Below are positions 19,186 through 26,133 of a stretch of DNA of 64,000 nucleotides, piece after piece. Made by a program: the position numbers and the translations under genes. The stretch is from assembly GCA_001916965.1 (NCBI GenBank), contig MNTL01000047.1, forward strand, positions 87,417 through 151,416, written 5' to 3'. The DNA is from Roseburia sp. CAG:10041_57 (lineage in GTDB: Bacteria > Bacillota > Clostridia > Lachnospirales > Lachnospiraceae). Every line of letters starts with the position of its first letter. Position 1 is the first letter of the stretch. Under the pieces are notes generated by a model that worked only from the letters and a program-made list of their open reading frames with translations, was not told the origin of the DNA and did no database searches.

Positions 19186-20472
19186 TTAGTACACGCGAAT
19201 CACGCCTGATACCTCTTTCACATCAGACATACCCTGAAATACTACCAATGCATCATTGAAATGTCTCTCTTCTACTTCATCTGTGATGATTACCAGCTCT
19301 GCCACGCCATCTTTACGGCTCTTCTGCACTACCTGGGCAATACTTACGTTATTGTTACCCAATACACTGGCGATATTGGCAAGTGCTCCTGTACGGTCAG
19401 CAGCCTGGATACGCATAAAGAATTTGGAACAGGTATCTTTAATATGTTTTACTGGAATCTGTCTGTAACATCCACAGCCGATTCTTCCTGAGGAGTGATG
19501 CATGATATTGCGCATGGAATCAATCACATCCCCCATAACAGCGCTTGCTGTTGGCATCTTACCTGCACCACGTCCCATAAACATGGCATCATCCATTGCC
19601 TGTCCATGTACAAATACTGCATTGAAGGAATCTCTGACTGTTGCCAGCGGATGATTCTCATTAATCAGCATGGGATGTACTTTTACCTCTATTCCATCTT
19701 CTCCATGTCTGGCTACGCCAAGAAGCTTGATTACATAGCCGAATTCTTTCGCATAACGGATATCTTCTGCTGTGATCTTCGTAATACCTTCTGTATATAC
19801 CTGTGAAAAAGTCACTCTGGAATGAAAAGCCAGGGATGCCATAATGGCAATCTTCCTGCCTGCATCATAGCCTTCTACATCCGCTGTCGGGTCAGATTCT
19901 GCATACCCAAGCTCTGTTGCCTGTCTGAGGGCATCTTCGTAGCTCATGCCTTTTTCAGACATCTTCGTCAGGATATAATTGGTAGTACCATTCACAATAC
20001 CCATAATCTCTGTGATATTGTCCCCTGCCATGCTTTGTTTCAAAGGACGGATAATAGGGATTGCACCACCTACACTTGCCTCAAAGAGCAGATCCGTTCC
20101 TGCTGCATCAGATGCTTCCAGCAGCTCTCTTCCGTCTTCTGCAAGTAAATCCTTGTTCGCCGTAACTACCTGCTTACCGGCAGCAATCGCTTCTAATATG
20201 TAAGTTCTTGCCGGCTCTATTCCACCCATTAACTCAATTACAATGTCTATCTCAGGGTCTTCCACAATATCCTTCCAGTTATCAGTCAGAATCTCCTCTG
20301 CAATCCCTTCACGCTTCTTATTCAGGTTTCTGACCAGTACTTTCTTGATCTCTAATGCAGCGCCCGTCTTGTACTCTATATCTTCTGCCAGAATTTGCGC
20401 CAGCTCATATACGCCACTGCCTACTACGCCTGCTCCAAGCAATGCTGCCTTGATTACTCTTTTATCGCTCAT
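19186..20472 (-). CDS. hom: Homoserine dehydrogenase
   Basis: NAD(P)H-dependent reduction of aspartate semialdehyde to homoserine, the branch point to threonine and methionine. The N-terminal Rossmann motif (LLGAGVVGSGVYEL), the catalytic domain with NGTTNYILTKM and the Asp/Lys-containing GYAESDPTADVEGYDAGRK segment, and a C-terminal ACT domain (about 350-428) for threonine feedback are visible; length 428 is standard. GAGGAG precedes the ATG. It is in a minus-strand run behind mgtE and an HD protein with gaps of 20-44 bases. Confidence 0.96.
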   Translation of the reverse strand: MSDKRVIKAALLGAGVVGSGVYELAQILAEDIEYKTGAALEIKKVLVRNLNKKREGIAEEILTDNWKDIVEDPEIDIVIELMGGIEPARTYILEAIAAGKQVVTANKDLLAEDGRELLEASDAAGTDLLFEASVGGAIPIIRPLKQSMAGDNITEIMGIVNGTTNYILTKMSEKGMSYEDALRQATELGYAESDPTADVEGYDAGRKIAIMASLAFHSRVTFSQVYTEGITKITAEDIRYAKEFGYVIKLLGVARHGEDGIEVKVHPMLINENHPLATVRDSFNAVFVHGQAMDDAMFMGRGAGKMPTASAVMGDVIDSMRNIMHHSSGRIGCGCYRQIPVKHIKDTCSKFFMRIQAADRTGALANIASVLGNNNVSIAQVVQKSRKDGVAELVIITDEVEERHFNDALVVFQGMSDVKEVSGVIRVY

Positions 20473-20492
20473 TTCTTCTTCTCCTCTGTTTT

Positions 20493-21281
20493 TTAACTCT
20501 GTAATCTGTCCGCTATATAACTGTCCATCATCTGACGAAGCTGTGCGAACTGCTCCATCGTATGTGGATTCTGTGATTGAAAATGCATCAGCTTGTCCAG
20601 ATATCCCTGCTGTACCACTACTTTCACGCTGTATGGATATACCAGCTCATATACAAGAGAGATATGCCCTACAACATGATCTACGGAAGTTTGCTTCAAG
20701 GCACGAAGTGTCGCGTGCTTCTTGGCAAAGCTGTCCATTACAGCCTGTGTGACCTCTGCATTCGCCAGATCTTTACTTGTCACATTATAGATTTCCTCCA
20801 GAGGAACATCCACATTGACCTTTAAAATATCTATCTTATCTGCATCTCTCAGGATATCTGCAAACTGCTTCTCTCTGTCAGTATAATCCTGCGGTACACG
20901 ATATGCGCTGTGGCATGAAATGACTTTTCTCAAAAAAAGCAGCTCATCCTCTGTAATTGCTTCTCTATCAATATAGTCCCATATCTTCTCCTGGTCAAAA
21001 AGTATCTCTGCGCCATACATTGCATGGTCTATAGACTGTGCATCATTAAATGTTCCAAACCGGCGCAGCTGCTCAAAACGCCCCACATCATGAAGCAATC
21101 CGCTAAACCATGCAATATCCACATCATCTGAGGATAAAGAAATGCTCTGTGCGATCTGTTCACACAGAGCTGCGACACGATAAGTATGGTCAATCTTCAA
21201 CTTGACCTTCTCATCCTGAGCATTATATTGTGCAACATAGTTTCTAAAAGCTTTACCGGCTTTATTTCTGTCGAGTTTCAT
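20493..21281 (-). CDS. HD-domain phosphohydrolase-like protein
   Basis: Predicted cytoplasmic metal-dependent phosphohydrolase of about 262 residues. The HD superfamily metal ligands are seen as H (DHTYRV, about residue 32), HD in SGLLHDVGRFEQLR and a later Asp in DADKIDIL. The substrate is unknown; HD proteins act on nucleotides, ppGpp or RNA 2',3'-ends. The start is uncertain: ATG 21281 or ATG 21302, neither with a well-placed ribosome site. It lies between mgtE and hom in a likely transcription unit. Confidence 0.8.
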   Translation of the reverse strand: MKLDRNKAGKAFRNYVAQYNAQDEKVKLKIDHTYRVAALCEQIAQSISLSSDDVDIAWFSGLLHDVGRFEQLRRFGTFNDAQSIDHAMYGAEILFDQEKIWDYIDREAITEDELLFLRKVISCHSAYRVPQDYTDREKQFADILRDADKIDILKVNVDVPLEEIYNVTSKDLANAEVTQAVMDSFAKKHATLRALKQTSVDHVVGHISLVYELVYPYSVKVVVQQGYLDKLMHFQSQNPHTMEQFAQLRQMMDSYIADRLQS

Positions 21282-21346
21282 GTGATTACCATGCCTTTCC
21301 ATTCTTTTAGAAATATGTTACACCATGCATTATGCAAAAGCAAGTA

Positions 21347-22741
21347 CTAGGCTAAATGAATCATATCAATCAGAACAACCATTGCCAGTCCATAGTATAC
21401 AACAATGGCTACCAGGTCATTGACTGTTGTAATCAATGGACCGGATGCTACTGCAGGATCTACTTTAATCTTTTTGAAAAACATGGGAATCAGGGTTCCT
21501 ACCATGCTTGATACAACCATGGCTCCGATCAGTGCAACGCCGACACATCCTGATACCAGCAGGGAATATCCCAGTGAATACTGCTTCAGGAAATGGATGT
21601 ACATTCCAAGGAACAGAAATGCCATAACGCCCAGAATGAAGCCATTAAAGAATCCTACTTTCATTTCCTTGGCTACCAGCTTAAACTTCTGTGTGCCCGT
21701 CAGGTTCTCATCCATCAGAACACGGATTGTAACTGCCAGTGACTGTGTTCCTACGTTACCTGCCATATCAAGGATCAAAGACTGGAAGCACATGACAATC
21801 GGAAGTACTGCTACTACTGATTCAAACATACCTACTACTGTAGATACTCCCATTCCAAGGAACAGCAGAATAATCAGCCAGGGCAGACGCTTCTTCACAC
21901 TTTCTGTAGTCTTTTCCTCCAGATCTTCCTCTGCGGTCAGACCACCGAGCTTTGCATAATCATCGCCCATTTCGTCATCTACTACTTCTACAATATCCTG
22001 AGCGGTAATAATACCGGCAATTGTACCATCTTCCAGCAATACAGGAATGGAGTCCTCTGCATAATCCTTGATTTTCTCGATACAGTCACTGATCTTCTCA
22101 TGGTCAAGCACATAAGGGTAAGAACGGCTGATGATGTCTTCCAGATCCTCATGCTCCCTGGCAACAATCAGCTTCTGCAATTCGATAGCACCGTAGAATT
22201 TATCTTCATCATCTATAACATATATGGTAGAAATGTTGTCATTTTCTCCTGCCTGATTGACCAGCTCCCGCATAGCCTGTCGAATGGTCAGATTGTTATG
22301 AATCACGATAAAGTTCGTGGTCATGCAGCTACCGATTTCCACATCTTCATAGGAAAGAAGAAGCTTCACATCCTTCACTGCATCCTGATCCAACATGTTC
22401 ACGATCTGATGCTTCGTTCTGTCATCCATATCCTCCAGAGCATCTACTGCATCATCGGAGTCCATCTCTGAAACTACCTTTGCCGCATTCTCCAGTGAAA
22501 TCTCTTTGAAATAAGGTTCTGCATCATCCAGATAAGCAAAAATCTGTGCGATTCTCTGTACTCCCAGTACTGAATACAGTCTTTTTCTTTCTGATGCTGT
22601 CAGGCTGTCCAAAGCCTCTGCGATATCATTATCATGATAATCGGATAATTTATCCAGTAATTCTTCCTTAGGTAAATTACTTCTGATAATTCTGATCAGT
22701 TCATCTACATATTCCGGTCTTTTCATCATTCTTTCTGTCAT
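21347..22741 (-). CDS. mgtE: Magnesium transporter MgtE
   Basis: Mg2+ channel/transporter of about 464 residues. Order: N-terminal helical Mg-sensing domain (about 1-130), two CBS domains (about 130-255), a connecting helix, and a C-terminal five-TM pore. The pore region contains the family GNVGTQS element and the acidic TVNDLVAIVVYY stretch. I start at the ATG at 22741 because GGAGG lies 7 bases upstream and the MTERMMKRPEYVDELI start matches the family; the open frame continues 43 codons upstream but runs through a regulatory leader. The long leader (about 275 bases) contains a short ORF and an intrinsic terminator, implying attenuation. Confidence 0.95.
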   Translation of the reverse strand: MTERMMKRPEYVDELIRIIRSNLPKEELLDKLSDYHDNDIAEALDSLTASERKRLYSVLGVQRIAQIFAYLDDAEPYFKEISLENAAKVVSEMDSDDAVDALEDMDDRTKHQIVNMLDQDAVKDVKLLLSYEDVEIGSCMTTNFIVIHNNLTIRQAMRELVNQAGENDNISTIYVIDDEDKFYGAIELQKLIVAREHEDLEDIISRSYPYVLDHEKISDCIEKIKDYAEDSIPVLLEDGTIAGIITAQDIVEVVDDEMGDDYAKLGGLTAEEDLEEKTTESVKKRLPWLIILLFLGMGVSTVVGMFESVVAVLPIVMCFQSLILDMAGNVGTQSLAVTIRVLMDENLTGTQKFKLVAKEMKVGFFNGFILGVMAFLFLGMYIHFLKQYSLGYSLLVSGCVGVALIGAMVVSSMVGTLIPMFFKKIKVDPAVASGPLITTVNDLVAIVVYYGLAMVVLIDMIHLA

Positions 22742-22780
22742 TGCTGCCTCCAAATCTCTATGCATCCCACAAAAGGGCGC

Positions 22781-22859
22781 AAAAAAACACCGCTTCAGAA
22801 TTCCAAAGCAGACCAACAAGTTACCTGCTGTGATGTAAGGACTCTTCTGATACGGTGTT
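22781..22859 (-). terminator. Intrinsic terminator/attenuator in the mgtE leader
   Basis: On the minus strand AACACCG (22853-22859) pairs perfectly with CGGTGTT (22786-22792), followed by an uninterrupted T7 (22781-22787). Inside it TCAGAA pairs with TTCTGA, TCC with GGA and AGCAG with CTGCT, giving one long hairpin. It lies 40 bases before the mgtE start codon, where a terminator would silence mgtE. The 5' arm segment CACCGTA (22851-22857) can alternatively pair with TACGGTG (22935-22941) inside the upstream short ORF, a 7-bp antiterminator. Confidence 0.75.
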
Positions 22860-22887
22860 ATAAAAGACACAACAACAAGAAATGCAG

Positions 22888-22977
22888 CTAGTCAATCTCC
22901 ATAGACAGCCACACTTTCGCTATTACATTTATCGCACCGTACATTGTACTTCGTCCTGTACTATCGCAACTGTCCAT
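22888..22977 (-). CDS. Putative 29-residue leader peptide upstream of mgtE
   Basis: Short ORF of 29 codons between the mgtE promoter and the attenuator. It has an excellent ribosome site (AGAGGTGA, 22984-22991, 6 bases from the ATG) and ends with TAG at 22888-22890, 28 bases before the terminator stem. The peptide starts MDSCDSTGRSTMYGAIN; two aspartates lie in the first five residues and no codon run for a single amino acid is present. Codons 13-15 carry TACGGTG, complementary to the terminator 5' arm, so ribosome position could decide folding. I do not recognise the peptide; that it is a regulatory leader is inference. Confidence 0.6.
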   Translation of the reverse strand: MDSCDSTGRSTMYGAINVIAKVWLSMEID

Positions 22978-23020
22978 GCAAATTCACCTCTGCTTTCTTA
23001 AATATAATTTTGACGTGACA

Positions 23021-23049
23021 AGTATATCATTTTGTATCTTCTATTTCAA
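23021..23049 (-). promoter_or_regulatory. Promoter of the mgtE leader
   Basis: Minus strand: TTGAAA (23044-23049), 17-base spacer, TATACT (23021-23026). Start of transcription is expected near 23014, giving a leader of about 275 bases before mgtE. The inserted MITE-like element ends only 14 bases upstream of the -35 box. Confidence 0.65.
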
Positions 23050-23062
23050 CTAAAAATTATAA

Positions 23063-23213
23063 GTAACTATTCAGAACCCCATGCGCAAAACCGCATCTTC
23101 GATGCTTATCTGGATAACAAGTTTACTTGTTATCTGCTTATTGTGGTTACTTCGCCATATATGCTTATAAATAAGCATATTCTGACTCAATTTGCATGGC
23201 TCTGAATAGTTAC
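23063..23213. mobile_element. MITE-like element with terminal inverted repeats
   Basis: 151-bp non-coding unit. Left end GTAACTATTCAGA (23063-23075) and right end TCTGAATAGTTAC (23201-23213) are perfect 13-bp inverted repeats; with two small differences the match continues to ATGC, about 20 bp. Directly outside both ends is the same 8-mer AATTATAA (23055-23062 and 23214-23221), a target-site duplication. Inside are three hairpins: GCATC/GATGC (23093-23105), GATAACAAG/CTTGTTATC (23113-23134) and ATATGCTTAT/ATAAGCATAT (23159-23180). There is no transposase. The right duplication contains the stop codon of the PfkB kinase. A 63-codon frame inside it is not credible as a gene. Confidence 0.8.
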
Positions 23214-23215
23214 AA

Positions 23216-24136
23216 TTATAACTGTATTCCAAATTCTTCCGGCAGGAATCTGGGGCATACATTCTCTAATGATGTAATTACGGATGCTGCGAGCCGGCTT
23301 CCTATCTCGACAGCTTCTCTCAGGGTTTTCCCATAGGTAAGACCGCTGGATACGCCTGCACAGAATGCATCTCCGGCGCCTGTGGTATCTTTTACACGCA
23401 CCTTCTGGGGTGGGCAGATTCCTTTATCTCCTGTCAGGTCGGCATATACAGCACCATGGTCTCCCATAGTTACGATCATGGCTGGGATTTTGCCTAAGGT
23501 GACACGTTTAGCAAGAATCTCACAGAGTTCTTCCGGGGTCTTATCTGCATAATCTTCCATAAAGAACATGCCTGCTTCAAGCTGATTACAGATAAAGCAG
23601 TCAAAGTTCTGCAGGAAGTCTCTTCTTTCTACTGCTATGCTCATATTGCTTACAACACCAAAAAGTTTTTTATTATGTTTTTTGGAAAGTGCCACAACTT
23701 TTTTGATAATATCTCTGTCCATATCTACTTCAACAATAACAGAATCCGCATTGGCAAAGATTTCATCGCCTTTTTCCTCAAGGAGGTCAAGTATCGGCAT
23801 AAGATTGGGTCTTTGTGAGATAGACCCTGCAAGATTGCCACTGTGGTCAAATACTGCAAGCCAGGTTCCCATTCCACCGGGTATTGTGAGTACATAATCC
23901 GTGTTTACTTTATGATTGTTCAGCTTTCTGACTACGTCCTGGCCCAGGGCACTGTCATCCACTATGCTGACAAATGTGGGTCTTAACTCTATATTGGCTA
24001 TATCTTCCACAACATTGCGGCTTACTCCGCCATGAATATATTCTACATGTCCAACATTTCTTCCATCGGGTATATAGATATCATCCGGGAATCCCTTAAT
24101 ATCTACAAATACCGCACCAAAAACAACTATTCCCAT
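23216..24136 (-). CDS. PfkB-family carbohydrate/nucleoside kinase
   Basis: Cytoplasmic sugar or nucleoside kinase of the ribokinase (PfkB) family, about 306 residues. The N-terminal GGVSRNVVEDIAN element and the C-terminal DTTGAGDAFCAG anion-hole/catalytic Asp signature are intact. The GGVSRN form resembles pseudouridine kinase (PsuK), but no psuG is nearby, so the substrate is left open. GAGG lies 7 bases before the ATG at 24136; an in-frame GTG 12 bases upstream overlaps that site. The stop codon lies within the 8-bp duplication made by the adjacent MITE-like insertion, so the C-terminus may have been slightly changed by that event. Confidence 0.88.
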   Translation of the reverse strand: MGIVVFGAVFVDIKGFPDDIYIPDGRNVGHVEYIHGGVSRNVVEDIANIELRPTFVSIVDDSALGQDVVRKLNNHKVNTDYVLTIPGGMGTWLAVFDHSGNLAGSISQRPNLMPILDLLEEKGDEIFANADSVIVEVDMDRDIIKKVVALSKKHNKKLFGVVSNMSIAVERRDFLQNFDCFICNQLEAGMFFMEDYADKTPEELCEILAKRVTLGKIPAMIVTMGDHGAVYADLTGDKGICPPQKVRVKDTTGAGDAFCAGVSSGLTYGKTLREAVEIGSRLAASVITSLENVCPRFLPEEFGIQL

Positions 24137-24183
24137 ACAAAACCTCACTTCTTCAGGCTCTTACAAAATAAATTCAAAGTCAC

Positions 24184-24197
24184 GAATTGTACAATTC
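24184..24197. promoter_or_regulatory. 14-bp perfect palindrome in the kinase leader
   Basis: GAATTGTACAATTC, a perfect palindrome between the candidate promoter and the start codon of the PfkB kinase. Its place downstream of the -10 box suits a repressor operator. The regulator is unknown. Confidence 0.4.
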
Positions 24198-24245
24198 TGA
24201 ATTCTCTAATATATACTTTCAATACCTGATTATTCATCTGGAAAT

Positions 24246-24273
24246 ATTATAAAGCATGTTGGCTGATTTGCAA
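24246..24273 (-). promoter_or_regulatory. Promoter of the PfkB kinase
   Basis: Minus strand: TTGCAA (24268-24273), 16-base spacer, perfect TATAAT (24246-24251), about 110 bases upstream of the ATG. Confidence 0.5.
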
Positions 24274-24309
24274 AGCGAATTTGTATACTTTACATTTTGG
24301 GCTGTTATC

Positions 24310-25635
24310 TCAGTTTTTATATATGGCTATTTTTTCCGGGCTGCGCAGCATGTTATGCTCTGTTAATACGTTGCGGTAGCGGCAGATGCTGAGAATAAAG
24401 CCGCATAGAACTGCGTACACAACAGAATTGCAAAAGCCGTAAGCAAGGAATGGCATACATACTGTTGTAGAAGGGAAGACTCCGAGATTCATGCCGATTC
24501 CAAGCACGCTCTCTGTCAGTAGCAGCATACCACATCCAAAACCGATCATCCTGCCCAGCTGATTACCTGCTTTGGCTGTAATTCCAAAGACCTTGATAAT
24601 GAATGTTGCCAGCGCTGCAATCACTGCCAGTCCACATATCCAGCCATAGGATATGACAAGCTGCAGGATCATCCATTCTCTTCCAAATGCAAAGAAACTC
24701 TGTACAGGTCCTTCTCCTCCGGAGCTGCCAAGCCATCTGCATTCAGAAAGTACCGTTCTAAGTATATTATAGAAATAACCTGAACCCTGACTATCTGATT
24801 GCGGATTAAGGAATGCAATAATGCGCACCTTCTGATAATCTGCTGCACCAAAGAAATAGAAAAATACAGCACTCAGTATGGGCAATATGAAAGCTGCAAA
24901 AGCGCACACAGGCACTGCAATCTTTCGTTCTAAGCGAAACCAGCCCTTCCAGAGTGCATATAGAATCATCCCATAGAATACAATCCAGATACACATGCTG
25001 GAAGATATGCTGCTATGCAAAGAGAAAAAGAGTGGCGGAATCATATATGCTATCGCACGCAGCAGACCTTTCATTCTGCTTCCTCTACATGTATATAATA
25101 TGCCTGCGTATACCGGTATATACAGCATCGTCAGGATAGCAAAGCCACGTAAGCTGCTACCATTTACCCAAAGAGACATGCCATCCAGCACGCCTGATTG
25201 TGCTCCCCAGTATACAAATAGAAATGTTGCTGTCATTATCCAGTAGCAGGCTTTCGCATAACGTGCCAGGAAACTGTAATCCAGATAACAGATTCCAATC
25301 ATCACTGCCAGTCCAATCATGGTATACAGGCATTGCTTTCTTGAAATGCCCATTGCTGCATATTGAACCATAAGTCCACCCAGATTTAGTATGACAATCA
25401 TAATAAAAGTTCTCCAGTCCATTCTTGGTCTGTGAATTCTGTCCAGTTCTACACCGATAGCAACAGGATCGCCCATACTTTGCACTGCAGCTGCAAGAGC
25501 CTGTTCATGTGTCATGCCTTCCTGTTCCAGGTCTTGTGCCGCATCTTCAATATGGTCTGTTATCTCTCTGGCTATCCCGGCTCTGGCTTTCTTACACCTT
25601 ACCTGTTCAAGCAAAGCTCTGATAAATTCATCCAT
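24310..25635 (-). CDS. HAAS-domain protein fused to an FtsW/RodA/SpoVE-like membrane domain
   Basis: Integral membrane protein of 441 residues. Residues 1-65 form a cytoplasmic HAAS-type helical domain (ITDHIEDAAQDLEQEGMTHEQALAAAVQSMGD region), the module usually paired with PadR regulators. The rest has about 10 hydrophobic segments and a C-terminal FtsW-like block (NLGVFPSTTVCMPFLAYGF, about 375-393) corresponding to the SEDS NxxVxxGLLPxTGxxLPFxSYG region. The SEDS catalytic Asp region (usually TDFIF) reads here as FGREWMILQ, so a canonical Asp is not evident. GGAGGG precedes the ATG, 3 bases after the padR stop. A role in envelope shape or wall synthesis is inferred from family only. Confidence 0.8.
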   Translation of the reverse strand: MDEFIRALLEQVRCKKARAGIAREITDHIEDAAQDLEQEGMTHEQALAAAVQSMGDPVAIGVELDRIHRPRMDWRTFIMIVILNLGGLMVQYAAMGISRKQCLYTMIGLAVMIGICYLDYSFLARYAKACYWIMTATFLFVYWGAQSGVLDGMSLWVNGSSLRGFAILTMLYIPVYAGILYTCRGSRMKGLLRAIAYMIPPLFFSLHSSISSSMCIWIVFYGMILYALWKGWFRLERKIAVPVCAFAAFILPILSAVFFYFFGAADYQKVRIIAFLNPQSDSQGSGYFYNILRTVLSECRWLGSSGGEGPVQSFFAFGREWMILQLVISYGWICGLAVIAALATFIIKVFGITAKAGNQLGRMIGFGCGMLLLTESVLGIGMNLGVFPSTTVCMPFLAYGFCNSVVYAVLCGFILSICRYRNVLTEHNMLRSPEKIAIYKN

Positions 25636-25638
25636 TTC

Positions 25639-25968
25639 TTAGCCCTCCATACACAGCACATTGGTAACTGCTGTCTGATATTCCTGCCATTCCTTCTTCT
25701 TATCCTTGAGATAATTTCTCCCATTCTTCGTAATACTGTAATATTTACGGGTTTTGCCATTCACCTCATTCTCATAGGAGGTAAGATATCCCTTCTCCTC
25801 CAGTGAATGAAGCAGAGGATACAAAGTACCCGCCTTTAGGCTGAATACATGATTGGAACGACTCTCCAGTGTCTCTATCATCTCATATCCATACATATCC
25901 TTCTCTTCAAGAAGCCGAAGCAATAACATTGAAGTACTCCCTGATACCAGGCTCTTATCAATTGCCAT
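25639..25968 (-). CDS. PadR-family transcriptional regulator
   Basis: Winged-helix repressor of 109 residues (PadR subfamily 2, without the long C-terminal helix domain). The signature is clear: YGYEMIETLESRSNHVFSLKAGTLYPLLHSLEEKGY, followed by a beta-wing with NGKTRKYYSITKNGR. AGAGGA lies 8 bases before the ATG at 25968; an in-frame TTG 6 bases upstream is less likely. It is transcribed with the HAAS-FtsW gene and preceded by two palindromic sites overlapping its promoter, which strongly suggests autoregulation. Confidence 0.92.
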   Translation of the reverse strand: MAIDKSLVSGSTSMLLLRLLEEKDMYGYEMIETLESRSNHVFSLKAGTLYPLLHSLEEKGYLTSYENEVNGKTRKYYSITKNGRNYLKDKKKEWQEYQTAVTNVLCMEG

Positions 25969-25994
25969 TTTCAATTCCTCTCTTTCTCATAATC

Positions 25995-26035
25995 ATATAT
26001 AGATTATCTATATATGATTATATGTAGATAATCTA
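25995..26035. promoter_or_regulatory. Twin operator palindromes in front of padR
   Basis: A 21-bp palindrome ATATATAGATTATCTATATAT (25995-26015; odd-centred, core TAGATTATCTA) and a second core TAGATAATCTA (26025-26035), centres 25 bp apart. One lies inside the promoter spacer, the other just downstream of the -10 box. This is the geometry of a repressor that blocks its own promoter. Confidence 0.75.
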
Positions 26036-26045
26036 TATATGTCAA
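26017..26045 (-). promoter_or_regulatory. Promoter of padR-HAAS/FtsW
   Basis: Minus strand: perfect TTGACA (26040-26045), 17-base spacer, perfect TATAAT (26017-26022). It is the best promoter in the window and is overlapped by the twin palindromes. Confidence 0.85.
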
Positions 26046-26078
26046 GCTCTATTTTACCCATTGATATAACTTTCAATT

Positions 26079-26126
26079 AAAAAAGCCCCTTCCATAGCAG
26101 CTTTATCCTGCTGTATGGAAAGGAGC
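26079..26126 (-). terminator. Intrinsic terminator after the surface-protein gene
   Basis: Minus strand: long stem CTTTCCATACAGCAG/CTGCTATGGAAGGGG with a short loop, followed by T6. It starts 8 bases after the stop codon of the large surface protein and ends the MMPL-surface protein transcript. Confidence 0.9.
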
Positions 26127-26133
26127 ATTTTCA

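Noticed and set aside
22741..23014. M-box (ykoK) Mg2+ riboswitch in the mgtE leader
   Set aside because: The conserved GGTGAGGCTCC and CTGCTGCCC type segments of the M-box are not there; the leader is instead organised around a short ORF and a terminator.
23071..23262. 63-codon minus-strand frame
   Set aside because: It lies across the hairpins and inverted repeats of the MITE-like element and the end of the kinase gene, with no ribosome site.
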